From an uncultured Clostridium sp. (lineage in GTDB: Bacteria > Bacillota > Clostridia > TANB77 > CAG-508), in contig USRT01000009.1 of NCBI GenBank assembly GCA_900557195.1, positions 1 to 64,000 of the forward strand: a stretch of 64,000 bases of DNA, given 5' to 3'. The notes beneath the pieces are model-generated. The model had not been told where the DNA came from, made no database searches, and saw only the letters and a list, made by a program, of their open reading frames with translations. Positions 18,120-27,669 of this stretch are shown here, piece after piece. How positions within the stretch are numbered: the first letter of the stretch is position 1; the number at the start of each line of letters is the position of its first letter. The position numbers and the translations under genes are program-made.

Positions 18120-19067
18120 TTAAATTTCTTCTTCAATTTCTTTAAGCATATTTCTTAAAACATTACAGCTATTATCTAATTTTGCTTTTTCATCATCTGC
18201 TAAATTTAATTGTAATATTTCTTTTACACCTTGATGATTAATAATTGCTGGTACTCCTATATATATTTCTTTTTGATTATATTCACCATCTAAATAAGTT
18301 GATACTGTTAATATTTCATTTTCATTATTTAAAATAGCTTTTATAATTTTAGTTAATCCAAGTCCTATTCCATAATATGTTGCTTTTTTTCTATTAATAA
18401 TTTCATAAGCTGCTTGCTGAACGTCTGTATAAATCTTATCTAAAACACTTACATCTTCGTTTCTTTGTTCTAATATATGTGTTAAACTTTTACATCCTAC
18501 ATAACTATGTGACCATGGAACAAATGAAGAATCTCCATGTTCTCCCATTATATATGCATGAACATTTTTACTACATACTTCTAGATGTTCTCCTAATAAA
18601 TATCTAAGTCTTGCTGTATCTAAAACTGTTCCAGAACCAATTACTTTATTTTTTGGAAATCCTGATACTTTTTGTACTACATATGTCATTAAATCTACTG
18701 GATTACTTGCAATTACAAATATTCCATCAAATCCACTTTTAACAACATTTTCAGTAATATCTTTCATAATTTTAGCATTTGCTTTTGCTAAATCTAATCT
18801 AGTTTGACCTGGTTTTTGAGCAAGACCTGCTGTAATTACCACAATATCAGCATCTTTGCATTCATCATATTCTCCTGCTTTTATATCTATTCTTGCTGGG
18901 GCACAAGGAATACCATGAGCTAAATCCATTGCTTCTCCTACAGCCTTTTCTTTCATTACATCTATTAATACAAGTTCATTAATTCCTCCTTGATTTAATA
19001 AAGAGTATGCCATACTCATACCTACAAATCCTGTACCTACTAATACTACTTTTCTTTTTTCTATCAT
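18120..19067 (-). CDS. ldh: L-lactate dehydrogenase
   Basis: Reduces pyruvate to L-lactate with NADH, regenerating NAD+ in fermentation. 315 residues. NAD-binding VVLVGTGFVGMSMAYSL and acidic LIDV at the end of strand 2; AGLAQKPGQTRLDL, where Gln before KPG favours lactate over malate; SNPVDLMTYV; the active-site histidine in GEHGDSSFVPWS. GGAGG overlaps the first ATG at 19085 and lies 10 nt before the ATG at 19067, which I take as the start. It is monocistronic, with an extended -10 element upstream. Confidence 0.93.
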   Translation of the reverse strand: MIEKRKVVLVGTGFVGMSMAYSLLNQGGINELVLIDVMKEKAVGEAMDLAHGIPCAPARIDIKAGEYDECKDADIVVITAGLAQKPGQTRLDLAKANAKIMKDITENVVKSGFDGIFVIASNPVDLMTYVVQKVSGFPKNKVIGSGTVLDTARLRYLLGEHLEVCSKNVHAYIMGEHGDSSFVPWSHSYVGCKSLTHILEQRNEDVSVLDKIYTDVQQAAYEIINRKKATYYGIGLGLTKIIKAILNNENEILTVSTYLDGEYNQKEIYIGVPAIINHQGVKEILQLNLADDEKAKLDNSCNVLRNMLKEIEEEI

Positions 19068-19102
19068 AATTATAAAAACCTCCATTCATTATTTTCGCAT
19101 CG

Positions 19103-19114
19103 ATTATTATACCA
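19103..19114 (-). promoter_or_regulatory. Extended -10 promoter element of ldh
   Basis: On the minus strand the sequence reads TGGTATAAT, a TGn-extended -10 box, about 35 nt upstream of the start codon. No good -35 box was seen. Confidence 0.45.
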
Positions 19115-19223
19115 TGATATATCATTTTTTTAAATAGTTTTTCCTAAAAATAGTAAATTTATTCTTTCTGTTATTATCATTAACATCTTATTTTTATTTG
19201 CTATGCTAGTATGTGATTTTAAA

Positions 19224-19276
19224 TGAAAAAAGGAAATGCAAAAAGGAATCTAAAAATTCCTTTTTGCATTTCTTTT
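19224..19276. terminator. Terminator hairpin next to the 19278-19610 gene
   Basis: A long perfect stem, AAAAAAGGAAATGCAAAAAGG with its complement, begins right at the stop codon and has T-runs on both sides. Confidence 0.85.
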
Positions 19277-19277
19277 T

Positions 19278-19610
19278 TTAGTCATCTAAGTCGTCAAGTT
19301 CATCTAGAGCCAAATCGTCTCCTTCATCTAGACCATCAAGGCCAGTCATGTCATACAAGACTTCATCGCAAGAATTAGAAAACTCAGGCTGATACTGTAG
19401 AACTTTAACATATTGTTCTTTCAGTCCTCTTTCGAGCCCTTTTCTCATTTCTTTCATGCAAGACGGCTTGATATACTTCTTTGCATAGCAGTCAACCTGT
19501 TCAGTCGAAAGCCCAGATTCGATTCCTTTTCGAATCTCTTTAAGCTGAGCCTTAGAGAATCCTCGATTCAGATACTTGCGCATCCGGTTCTTGACTTGTT
19601 TGTTTTTCAT
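19278..19610 (-). CDS. Small repeat-containing protein with acidic tail, foreign-looking
   Basis: A 110-residue protein. It holds two short repeats of the form EIRKGIESGL and EMRKGLERGL around CYAKKYIKPSCM. Repeats of this type (MxEIRxGLExGL) are common in proteins carried by mobile elements of Lachnospiraceae-like bacteria. The end is very acidic (DELDDLDD). The start at 19610 follows GGAGGT by 8 nt; the frame extends to 19649. Its codon use (CTG, CGC, GTC) differs from that of its neighbours. Codon 9 is CGG (19586-19584), read without a shift; skipping the C would stop after five codons. Function unknown. Confidence 0.6.
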   Translation of the reverse strand: MKNKQVKNRMRKYLNRGFSKAQLKEIRKGIESGLSTEQVDCYAKKYIKPSCMKEMRKGLERGLKEQYVKVLQYQPEFSNSCDEVLYDMTGLDGLDEGDDLALDELDDLDD

Positions 19611-19731
19611 TAGTACATACCTCCAAAATTGCGATGTATTTAACTTCAACTTAGCATATTGCTTTTACTCAAATATTATAGCATTTCGTATTATTATATG
19701 TCAATCAGATTATATTCCTACTTCATATATA

Positions 19732-20403
19732 TTACAATTTCGTTTTTATCTCCCTAAATATTTCCTCATGAATGTCTTCTATAGTTCTTATCTTTCCATC
19801 TTTAACACATTCAATAGTATACCAATTGTAACTGGCCGCCACACTACATGCCGCATTAAATGAATCAATTATATGATTTTTATCTCTTTCATGAATATCT
19901 TTTTTAGATTCATGAGTAAATTTATTTTCTCTATCTTTCATTAGTTCTAGACTTACTTCTGGAGGCATTTTTAATAAAAATACTTCTGTTGGTATAGGTA
20001 ATCCATATAAATTAAATTCAAAATCCCAAATCCAATCTAAGAACTGCTTTCTTTCTTCTATATTATCTATTTTACCAGCTTGATGTATCATACTTGCAGT
20101 TGTGTATCTATCTGCTAATATAATGCCTCCATTATTATAATATTCTTCAAAATCCTTTTTAAATGTGGCATATCTATCTGCCGCATAAAAGCTAGATGCA
20201 ATATATGGACTTATTTGTTTTGCTATTTCTCCAAATTCTCCAGATAAATACATTTTTACAAGTGAAGATGATGGACTATCATAATTTGGAAAACTTACAG
20301 TTCTATAACTAATTCCTTCTTTTGTTAATCTTTCTTGCAATTTTTTAAACTGAGTTTGCTTACCACTACCATCTGTTCCATCAATAACAAATAACTTTCC
20401 CAT
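19732..20403 (-). CDS. tmk: Thymidylate kinase
   Basis: Phosphorylates dTMP to dTDP. 223 residues. Walker A VIDGTDGSGKQTQ, the DRY motif in ILADRYTTASMIHQ, and the lid region near residue 155. The P-loop has Gln where Thr is more common after GK (SGKQTQ), a variant found in some families. No ribosome binding site directly precedes the ATG. The nearest, GGAGAG, is separated from it by a perfect hairpin that contains a 7-codon leader ORF. Confidence 0.88.
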   Translation of the reverse strand: MGKLFVIDGTDGSGKQTQFKKLQERLTKEGISYRTVSFPNYDSPSSSLVKMYLSGEFGEIAKQISPYIASSFYAADRYATFKKDFEEYYNNGGIILADRYTTASMIHQAGKIDNIEERKQFLDWIWDFEFNLYGLPIPTEVFLLKMPPEVSLELMKDRENKFTHESKKDIHERDKNHIIDSFNAACSVAASYNWYTIECVKDGKIRTIEDIHEEIFREIKTKL

Positions 20404-20408
20404 ATCTC

Positions 20409-20441
20409 TTATGGTACAATATATTTATACATATATTGTAC
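20409..20441 (-). promoter_or_regulatory. Hairpin with a 7-codon leader ORF upstream of tmk
   Basis: Perfect inverted repeat GTACAATATAT with ATATATTGTAC (20414-20424 and 20431-20441) between GGAGAG and the tmk start. An ATG in the loop region (20432) lies 8 nt after GGAGAG and encodes MYKYIVP, stopping at 20409, 5 nt before the tmk ATG. It could couple tmk translation to the leader, or be an operator. Inference from layout. Confidence 0.5.
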
Positions 20442-20498
20442 TCTCCTTTCTTTATCTATTTTATTGTTTCTTATTTAAATTCATTTTGTTTTTTATTT

Positions 20499-22076
20499 CT
20501 ATTTTTTCATTTCGTTTCTTATATATTCTATTTCTTCATCTTTATCTAATCTTAAGAATAAAGGTTCACCTTTTTCTATAACCTTCACATTATTTGGCAA
20601 TTTTTTATAATTTTCTAAACTTTCCCAAGTCATAAATTCTTCATTTTTTATTCCTAATTGATTAAGCATTTTGTTTGATGTTTCTTGCATAAAAGGTTTA
20701 ATTAAAACAGCAATTATTCTTAGGTTTTGTACTAAATGATACATAACAGATGAAAGCTTTTCTTTATTATCTTCTTTTGCAAGTATCCATGGTGCTGTTT
20801 CATCAATATATTTATTTGTTCTTGAAATTATATTCCAAATCTCTGAAATTGCATTACTTACATGATATGTATCCATACATTCTTCAAAGCTTTTTATTTT
20901 CTCATATACAAAGCTTTCTAATTCATCATCAAAGTCTGTTTTGGTACTACTTAAAGTTGGTACTATTCCATCAAAGTATTTATTCATCATTCCAATAGTA
21001 CGATTTAGTAAATTTCCTAGGTCATTACACAAATCAGAATTAAATCTTTCTATAAATCCTTCTGGAGTAAACATAGCATCTTGTGCAAAAGGCATTAATC
21101 TTAATAAATAGTATTTTGTTGCATCTAAGCCATACCTTTCTATTAATGTTTCTGGATATATAACGTTTCCTACAGATTTGGACATTTTTCCGTCTTTCAT
21201 CACAATCCAACTATGTGCATATATTTGTTTTGGCAATTCTAATCCCAAAGCATGTAAAAATATAGGCCAATAAATGCCATGAAATCTTATAATTTCTTTT
21301 CCAACAATATGTAAATCTGCTGGCCAGTATTTTTTAAATAGTGAATCATCATCAGATAAATAACCTAAAGCTGTAATATAGTTTGTAAGTGCATCTAACC
21401 ATACATATAAAACATGTTTTGGGTCATTTGGCATCTGTATACCCCAATCAAATGTAGCACGACTTATACATAAATCTTCTAACCCTGGATTTATAAAATT
21501 ATTAAATATTTCATTTTTTCTTGATTCTGGCTCAATAAAATGTGGATTTTCTTCATAAAACTTTACCAACCAATCTTGGTATTTTTTCATATTAAAGAAA
21601 TAACTTTCTTCTTGCATTTTCTTTACTTCTCTACCACAATCAGGACATTTACCATCTACAATTTGAGTATCTGTAAAGTAGTTTTCACACGGCATACAAT
21701 ACCAGCCCTCATATTTTCCTTTATAAATATCTCCATTTTTTAAGAATATTTCTACTATTTTTTGTACAGCTTTTATATGTCTAGTTTCTGTTGTTCTTAT
21801 AAAATCATTATAACCAATACCCATTAACTTCCATAATTCTTTTGCTTTTCCAGCCATTTCGTCTACATGTTCTTGTGGCGATATTCCTTTTTTTTCTGCA
21901 ACATTTTGTATTTTTTGACCATGTTCATCTAGTCCTGTTAACATATATGTATCGAATCCTCTTAATTCTTTATATCTTCTTATGCAATCTGTTAAAGTAG
22001 TTGCATATGCTGTTCCTATATGAAATTTTCCACTTGGGTAATAAATTGGTGTTGTTATATAAAATGTTTTTTTCAT
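20499..22076 (-). CDS. metG: Methionyl-tRNA synthetase (short form)
   Basis: Charges tRNA-Met. 525 residues. Class I signature TTPIYYPSGKFHIGTAYATT, zinc-knuckle cysteines CMPCENYF...GKCPDCG, KMSKS loop in KDGKMSKSVGNVIYP, and the anticodon-binding helical domain. The C-terminal EMAP/Trbp111-like tRNA-binding domain found in many clostridial MetG proteins is absent. No T-box was recognised upstream. It is separated from tmk by about 95 nt. Confidence 0.93.
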   Translation of the reverse strand: MKKTFYITTPIYYPSGKFHIGTAYATTLTDCIRRYKELRGFDTYMLTGLDEHGQKIQNVAEKKGISPQEHVDEMAGKAKELWKLMGIGYNDFIRTTETRHIKAVQKIVEIFLKNGDIYKGKYEGWYCMPCENYFTDTQIVDGKCPDCGREVKKMQEESYFFNMKKYQDWLVKFYEENPHFIEPESRKNEIFNNFINPGLEDLCISRATFDWGIQMPNDPKHVLYVWLDALTNYITALGYLSDDDSLFKKYWPADLHIVGKEIIRFHGIYWPIFLHALGLELPKQIYAHSWIVMKDGKMSKSVGNVIYPETLIERYGLDATKYYLLRLMPFAQDAMFTPEGFIERFNSDLCNDLGNLLNRTIGMMNKYFDGIVPTLSSTKTDFDDELESFVYEKIKSFEECMDTYHVSNAISEIWNIISRTNKYIDETAPWILAKEDNKEKLSSVMYHLVQNLRIIAVLIKPFMQETSNKMLNQLGIKNEEFMTWESLENYKKLPNNVKVIEKGEPLFLRLDKDEEIEYIRNEMKK

Positions 22077-22196
22077 TACTCAAACTCCCCCTTTATACAC
22101 TCTTTATTCACGACAAATATTTCTACATAAATCCTATTTTAAAGGAAAAAAATTGTAACCAATAATTCAGTTATACCAAAAAAGATACCTCCAAAT

Positions 22197-23561
22197 TTAT
22201 TTTAATTTCTCTTCAATTAATTTAGCCAAATGTTCAGCTTTTTGTTTAATATATTCTTGATTTTCTCCTTCTATCATGACTCTAACTAATGGTTCTGTTC
22301 CAGAAGTTCTAATTAATACTCTTCCATTTCCTGAAAATTCTTCTTCTAATTTTTCTATTTCTGCTTTTATTTCTTCATTTTTATCAAAATCATATTTTTT
22401 ATCATTATTCACTTTAGCATTAACCAAAACTTGTGGATATAATTTTATAATATCACATAGTTCAGATGCTTTTTTACTTGATTCAAGTAAAGTCTGAATA
22501 AACATTAAAGATGTTAATATTCCATCACCTGTTGGATTATAGTCTAGTAAAATAACGTGTCCTGATTGTTCTCCTCCTAGGTTGTATCCATTTTTCATCA
22601 TTTCTTCTAAAACATATCTATCTCCAACTTTGGTTTGTATCAATTTTAATCCATTATTCTCAGCATATTTATTTAGTCCTAAATTACTCATTACTGTTGC
22701 AACTACTGCATCGTTTTTTAATTTACCTTTTTTCTTTAAATAATTTGAAATAACGGCTAGAATTTTATCTCCATCTATTTCATTTCCGTTTTCATCTACT
22801 AATAAACATCTGTCACCATCACCATCATATGCTACACCTAAAGAACAACCATTTTCTACTACAAATTTCTTTAATCCTTCTAGATGTGTAGATCCACAAT
22901 TATGATTAATATTAATTCCATCAGGTAGATTATTTATAATATGATGTTTTATTCCAAGTTTTTTAAATACTTTTTCTGCTACTACAGATGTAGCACCATT
23001 TGCAGTATCTACTGCTATAACAAAATTCTCTTTATTTAAATTTTCCAACTCTTCTTCAAAATTCTTTCTAAAGAAATATACATATTCATCTAATAAATCT
23101 GTTCTAATTTCTGATACACCTATTTTATCATTAACAGCTGTTAATTCATCTATTTTCCCAGAATCCATTACCTCTTCTATTTCTTCTTCTAATTCATCTG
23201 GAATTTTCATTCCTTTATTACTAAAGTATTTTACTCCATTAAATTCGTAAGTATTATGTGATGCAGATATAACAACACTTGCATCTGCTTTAAATCTTCT
23301 TGTTAAATATGCAACTGCTGGTGTTGGCATTACTCCTAATATTTTTACATTTGCACCATAACTTAAAAAGCCGGCTACCATTGCACTTTCAATTAAAGAG
23401 CCAGAAATTCTTGTATCTCTGCCTATTAATATTGTAGGTGTATGGTCGGTATGTTTAGATAATACATACGCACCAGCTTTTGCTACTCTATAAACTAATT
23501 CTGGAGAAAGTTCTGTATTTGCTATTCTCCTAATTCCATCTGTTCCAAAATATTTTCTCAT
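22197..23561 (-). CDS. glmM: Phosphoglucosamine mutase
   Basis: Converts glucosamine-6-phosphate to glucosamine-1-phosphate for peptidoglycan precursors. 454 residues. MRKYFGTDGIRRIAN start, phosphoserine loop VISASHNTYEFNGVKYF, metal-binding AYDGDGDRCLLVDENG, and the phosphate-binding end VLIRTSGTEPLVRVMIEG. A strong GGAGG site precedes the ATG. Out-of-frame CGG at AAC GGA and GCC GGC causes no break. Confidence 0.95.
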   Translation of the reverse strand: MRKYFGTDGIRRIANTELSPELVYRVAKAGAYVLSKHTDHTPTILIGRDTRISGSLIESAMVAGFLSYGANVKILGVMPTPAVAYLTRRFKADASVVISASHNTYEFNGVKYFSNKGMKIPDELEEEIEEVMDSGKIDELTAVNDKIGVSEIRTDLLDEYVYFFRKNFEEELENLNKENFVIAVDTANGATSVVAEKVFKKLGIKHHIINNLPDGININHNCGSTHLEGLKKFVVENGCSLGVAYDGDGDRCLLVDENGNEIDGDKILAVISNYLKKKGKLKNDAVVATVMSNLGLNKYAENNGLKLIQTKVGDRYVLEEMMKNGYNLGGEQSGHVILLDYNPTGDGILTSLMFIQTLLESSKKASELCDIIKLYPQVLVNAKVNNDKKYDFDKNEEIKAEIEKLEEEFSGNGRVLIRTSGTEPLVRVMIEGENQEYIKQKAEHLAKLIEEKLK

Positions 23562-23580
23562 TTTTACCTCCTGCTATACA

Positions 23581-24349
23581 CTACCTAAAGAAGAAAAATT
23601 TCTTTGCTTTTACTTCTGTTGGTACTGGTATTTGAAATTCTTCATCTTGTATTATACATTTTGGATTTGCATTAGTCAATCTTTTTATTGTTTGTTTACT
23701 AGTATATTTACTAAGTTCCTTTAATATAAATGACATATTTTCGTATACAAATCCCCTTTTATGTGTGTCTGAGGCTAATAAATGAACCATATTGTTTTCT
23801 AATAATTTACCAAGTGTTTTTTCTGCATCCTTTCCATAACGACCTATAATACTTCCGCAAGTTTGATTGTACCAATACTCCTGCACGTATATATTCTATA
23901 AGTTCATTTGGATTTTCTTGTATATAAGAATATCTTTCTGGATGTGCTAAAATTGGTTTATAACCATTTTGTTTTAATTTTCTTATTATATCTGTTACAT
24001 TAAAAACTTTATTGGTTAATGGTAATTCAAATAAGACATACTTACTACTAGCAAGCGTAGATGGAACACCCTCTAGTAGTAAATCACATATATCATCACA
24101 TATATATATTTCGTTTCCTTGATGCAAATTTACTAAAATATTATTTTTAAACACTTCTTGTTTTAATTCTTTTATTTTATCTTTTGTGTTTTCTATGCTA
24201 TTATCATAATAATCTTTTATATAATGAGGTGTTAATATTATATCTGTAAACCCTGCTTCTTCTGCAAGCTTTAGAGCATCTAATGAACTATCTAGGTCAT
24301 CTGATCCATCATCTACTCCATGTAATAAATGACAATGTATATCAATCAT
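23581..24349 (-). CDS. PHP-family tyrosine phosphatase (CpsB/YwqE type), with CGG +1 frameshift
   Basis: Manganese-dependent protein-tyrosine phosphatase that dephosphorylates the polysaccharide tyrosine kinase encoded next to it. Motifs: MIDIHCHLLHGVDDGS (metal ligands), LTPHYIKDYY, LHQGNEIYI, LAHPERYSYIQ, LASDTHKRG. The frame breaks at an in-frame CGG (23857-23855). Skipping C joins AGVLVQSNL to GSIIGRYGKDAEKT, the family-typical continuation. The product is about 255 residues. GGAG lies 10 nt before the ATG at 24349; a GTG at 24361 is less likely. It follows the kinase gene by about 20 nt. Confidence 0.92.
23855..23857 (-). other. +1 frameshift site 4 (TTG CGG A) in the PHP phosphatase
   Basis: In-frame CGG after TTG. 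The surrounding 15-mer CTTGCGGAAGTATTA also occurs near 28020 in the tyrosine kinase gene, where it is read as TGC GGA AGT with no shift. Same bases, different frame, different outcome. Confidence 0.92.
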
Positions 24350-24370
24350 TTGTTTCTTCACTCCAAACCT

Positions 24371-25321
24371 TTATTTTTTTTCTTCTGATAAATATTTTGT
24401 TAATTGCTTTAGTACTAAATTAATGTCTATATCTTCTTCTTCCTTTTTTATAGACTCTATATCTTGTTTCTTTCTTCTTGTTGCTTTTGTTTTTTCAGCC
24501 TTTACAGTCTCCTTTTTTGGTACTGATTTTAATTTTTCTACTTCTTTTTTCATTTTTATATCTTCTTGTTTTTTGTCTGTTTTATGTATAGAATTAAATA
24601 TATTATCTAACCACTTTTTCTTGTTATTTACAATAATCGAACTTTCATAATAATAACCACCACCATATATTTTTTGTGAACGTGGTACTTTATTTACTAC
24701 TACACCTGCTATTTTTCCACCTACATTTTCTATATTTTTCTTTATTTGTTTTAAATCTTCCATTTTTGTTTGTTTATGAGAAGTAACAATTAAAGTAGAA
24801 CCAATACTTCTAGATATTATAAGTGCATCTGTAACAATAGTACTTGGTGTACCATCAAAAATAACTATATCTGCACTTTTTTCTAACGCTTTTATTAAAC
24901 CAGACATCTTCTGACTTGTCAATAGTTCTGCCGGATTTGGTGGTACAATTCCAGCAGTCATAACATATAAATTCTCTACTATAGTAGGTTTAATATAATC
25001 ACCTAAATCGATTTTATCGTTTTCTACTGCTGATATTAAATAGTTAGATAATCCATTTTCATTTGATAATTCAAAAACTTCATGTTGTCTACCTTTTCTC
25101 ATATCTGCATCTACTAAAATAACTCTTTTACCTGCTTGCGCAAAAGTAATTGCTAGATTAGCAGATACATAGCTTTTTCCTTCTCCAGGAACTGTACTTG
25201 TTACTAAAATTGATTTTAATTTATTACTAGCATTAATAAATTGCACATTAGTTCTTAATGTTCTAAACACTTCTGATACAGATGATTTAGGAGATGTAAA
25301 TGTTATTAATTCATTTCTCAT
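24371..25321 (-). CDS. Bacterial tyrosine kinase (CpsD/CapB type), separate kinase subunit
   Basis: A 316-residue cytoplasmic kinase that controls polysaccharide chain synthesis with its membrane partner encoded just upstream. Walker A SSVSEVF...STVPGEGKSYVSANL, Walker A' ILVDADMRKGRQHEVF, and Walker B IVIFDGTPS. A tyrosine-rich segment (GGGYYYESS) may be the phosphorylated cluster. The last 70 residues are a lysine/glutamate-rich extension not typical of CpsD. Its ATG overlaps the stop of the upstream chain-length gene. Confidence 0.9.
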   Translation of the reverse strand: MRNELITFTSPKSSVSEVFRTLRTNVQFINASNKLKSILVTSTVPGEGKSYVSANLAITFAQAGKRVILVDADMRKGRQHEVFELSNENGLSNYLISAVENDKIDLGDYIKPTIVENLYVMTAGIVPPNPAELLTSQKMSGLIKALEKSADIVIFDGTPSTIVTDALIISRSIGSTLIVTSHKQTKMEDLKQIKKNIENVGGKIAGVVVNKVPRSQKIYGGGYYYESSIIVNNKKKWLDNIFNSIHKTDKKQEDIKMKKEVEKLKSVPKKETVKAEKTKATRRKKQDIESIKKEEEDIDINLVLKQLTKYLSEEKK

Positions 25322-26037
25322 TATAAAACTCCTCCCTTCATTTTTCTTGTATCATCTTTTAATACTGGTATAGATGCTAAAACAGTAACATTTATTTGTT
25401 TTTCTACATCTTCTGCTGTTTTTATTGTTGTATCTAATAAATTTGCAATTAAAACATAAGCAATAGAAACCCCAAAGCCAACTACCATAAAAATAATTAT
25501 ATCTTTAACATGGTTGATATTATATGGAATATATGAGCTTTCTGCTTCGTCTACAATATACACATTATTAATATGATATATTTCTCCTACCTTTTTAGTA
25601 AACACTTTTGCAATTTCATTTGCTATATCACTTGCTCTATCTGGATAGTAATTTGTAACTGTTATTTGAATAAGTTCTGTGTCTTTTACTGCACTTACTG
25701 TGATATTTCCTTTTAAACTTTCTTCATCCTCATTTATATTTAAGTTTTTAATTACCTCACGTAATACATTTTTACTTTTAATTAACTCACTATATGTTGA
25801 TACTAATTTTTGATTTAATGTTATATCTGTTTGAGTTATAGTACTTGTATCATTAGCATCTTCTGATACATTATCTGATTTAGCAAGTACTAATGATGTA
25901 TATGATTTATATTTAGGAGTAATAAACATAAAAGTATATATAATTCCTATAATTAAGAAAATAAGTACTATACTTATAATTTGTAATCTTTTGTTAAAAA
26001 AAATATTAACTAATTGTTTTAAATCTAGTTCTTCCAT
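25321..26037 (-). CDS. Chain-length regulator (Wzz/CpsC type) for polysaccharide export
   Basis: 238 residues. An N-terminal cytoplasmic stub (MEELDLKQLVNIFFNKR) leads into a first membrane helix (near residue 20-40), an extracellular Wzz domain and a second helix (HVKDIIIFMVVGFGVSIAYVLIANLLD). It lacks a kinase domain and acts with the separate kinase downstream. Of three possible starts, the ATG at 26037 is best placed after GGAGGGG. Confidence 0.9.
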   Translation of the reverse strand: MEELDLKQLVNIFFNKRLQIISIVLIFLIIGIIYTFMFITPKYKSYTSLVLAKSDNVSEDANDTSTITQTDITLNQKLVSTYSELIKSKNVLREVIKNLNINEDEESLKGNITVSAVKDTELIQITVTNYYPDRASDIANEIAKVFTKKVGEIYHINNVYIVDEAESSYIPYNINHVKDIIIFMVVGFGVSIAYVLIANLLDTTIKTAEDVEKQINVTVLASIPVLKDDTRKMKGGVL

Positions 26038-26068
26038 ATTCCCCTCCATTATTAACAATACATTTTCT

Positions 26069-26097
26069 ATTATACATAATATGTTTAATTTTTACAA
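26069..26097 (-). promoter_or_regulatory. Sigma-A promoter of the wzz-kinase-phosphatase operon
   Basis: On the minus strand: TTGTAA (26097-26092), a 17-nt spacer, and TATAAT (26074-26069), about 30 nt upstream of the first start codon. Confidence 0.65.
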
Positions 26098-26538
26098 GTT
26101 TTTTCGTAAAATTACTGTAAAATTATTGTAAAATTATCGAAATATTTGTCATAATTTAAAGTTTTATATTTAAAGAAGGTATAGGTCTCTTTTCATTACA
26201 ATTTAAACTTTATATTAATTTTAATGCTAGTTTTATATAGAATAGTACATTTATATGCATTTTAGACAAAGCTACTTTGTTCTATATTTTTTATAAATAC
26301 TCTTTTTCATTTGGTAGCAATAAAAAGTCCTAATTGTAATTTTTTCTTCTAAATAGTAATTAATTATATTACAATTTTCAAAAATCAAAAAAGAAAATAT
26401 ATATTTAATTCATATATTTTCTCTTTTGTGAAATTAATATTAACTATTTTTTTATATTTACATTTAAAATCTTTTAGATAAATATAGTAAAAATTTACAC
26501 CTTTTTTATATAACACATACTAAAACAAAATTCTATAC
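26098..26538. other. Intergenic stretch, mostly featureless
   Basis: No gene. A hairpin at about 26385-26428 (AAAAGAAAATATAT with its complement) may be the terminator of the CmpB-like gene. The rest is AT-rich. Confidence 0.5.
26385..26428. terminator. Possible terminator hairpin
   Basis: AAAAAAGAAAATATATATT pairs with a complementary AATTCATATATTTTCTCTTTT segment. It lies about 110 nt downstream of the CmpB-like gene, far for a terminator. Confidence 0.4.
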
Positions 26539-27345
26539 TTATCTATATTTGGGTGTAAATACCCTAAAATAATATGGTTTTATATCTTTTAGGATATCAC
26601 TTACATATATAATGGTTCCATCTTTTGATGTTAATTTTATATTTGGAAATGTTGTTAGCATTTTTTTATCTGAAAAATATTTATCTGTAAAATCTCTTAT
26701 TTTAGGATTCTCATAAGCCTCAGTACATTCTAATATTATACTATCCATATTGGCAAGTTCTAAATTATACTCTTTTACTAATCTTGTAAAAAACATTTTC
26801 AATGCAAAACTGGTTATTAAAAAATCTAAAAGCATAAAAATTATACCTATTATTACTATTATTTTTAATACTTTAGGTGAAACTTTTTCTAATAATTTAT
26901 CTATTTTAGGATGTAAATGACTCATTAAATAGATTGCTAAAATCCCCCAGAAAAAAGAGAATGCAATACATACTCTACCATTTATGTTAAATGCCATAGA
27001 AGAATAATCCCACCATTTTATATTAAAAACAAGTTCTCCTATAAGACTAATTAAATATTCAACTATAGATCCAATTAAAAAACCTCCAAAAAATAAAGTA
27101 TAATTATTTTTATTAAAATGCTTTAGACCTAATATCATAATCACTGCGCCAACACCATATATTGCACAGAATGGACCATATAAAAAACTTTGTCTACTTT
27201 CTATTACACCTTTTGTAACTAGTCCAAATAAAGTTTCAACTATATAACCTAATATACTATATATAATAAAATACGCCATAATTTTTGTTAAAGTAAAACC
27301 AAATATTGTAAAATCTCTTTTTTCTTTTGTTTTCACATCATTCAT
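26539..27345 (-). CDS. CmpB-type putative ABC transporter permease (PF06541-like)
   Basis: 268 residues with five to six membrane segments. Family features: SILGYIVETLFG, a short region SRQSFLYGPFCAIYGVGAV, EYLISLIGELVFNIKWWDYSS, and NINGRVCIAFSFFWG. The family is annotated as an ABC-transporter permease, but partners are not present here and the function is not established. An ATG at 27345, 8 nt after GGAGG, is preferred over 27360. Confidence 0.8.
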   Translation of the reverse strand: MNDVKTKEKRDFTIFGFTLTKIMAYFIIYSILGYIVETLFGLVTKGVIESRQSFLYGPFCAIYGVGAVIMILGLKHFNKNNYTLFFGGFLIGSIVEYLISLIGELVFNIKWWDYSSMAFNINGRVCIAFSFFWGILAIYLMSHLHPKIDKLLEKVSPKVLKIIVIIGIIFMLLDFLITSFALKMFFTRLVKEYNLELANMDSIILECTEAYENPKIRDFTDKYFSDKKMLTTFPNIKLTSKDGTIIYVSDILKDIKPYYFRVFTPKYR

Positions 27346-27669
27346 CTTATTTTCCTCCATATCTATCTGATTTCATATAATAATCTATTTGTCGAATATT
27401 GTCAATATAACAACTTTTATATTCTTATAAGTGGCATTTCATTTGATTATTTTAGTTATAAAACATTGAGATTGAATTAATGCTTCTTACAAAAAATGTC
27501 TTTGTCATGTTATTTGTAACTACTTGCAATTTATTACTTAATTAAGATAACTTTTCCATTATATCAAAATAGAGATAATAAGTGTTTAACTTATTATCTC
27601 TATTTTTGATATAATTGTTATCTATGGTTGATTCTTTAATATCATTTATTTTCAACCTTCAATATATTT
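27346..27669. other. Intergenic stretch with a terminator
   Basis: No gene. It contains the terminator of the tyrosine autokinase gene (27561-27612) and AT-rich sequence that should hold the promoter of the CmpB-like gene. Confidence 0.6.
27561..27612. terminator. Terminator downstream of the tyrosine autokinase gene
   Basis: A long near-perfect stem, ATATCAAAATAGAGATAATAA with its complement, around a short loop. Confidence 0.8.

Noticed and set aside
20499..22196. T-box riboswitch before metG or argS
   Set aside because: I looked for the conserved T-box bulge sequence (GGTGGTACCGCG or its complement) upstream of both and did not find it.
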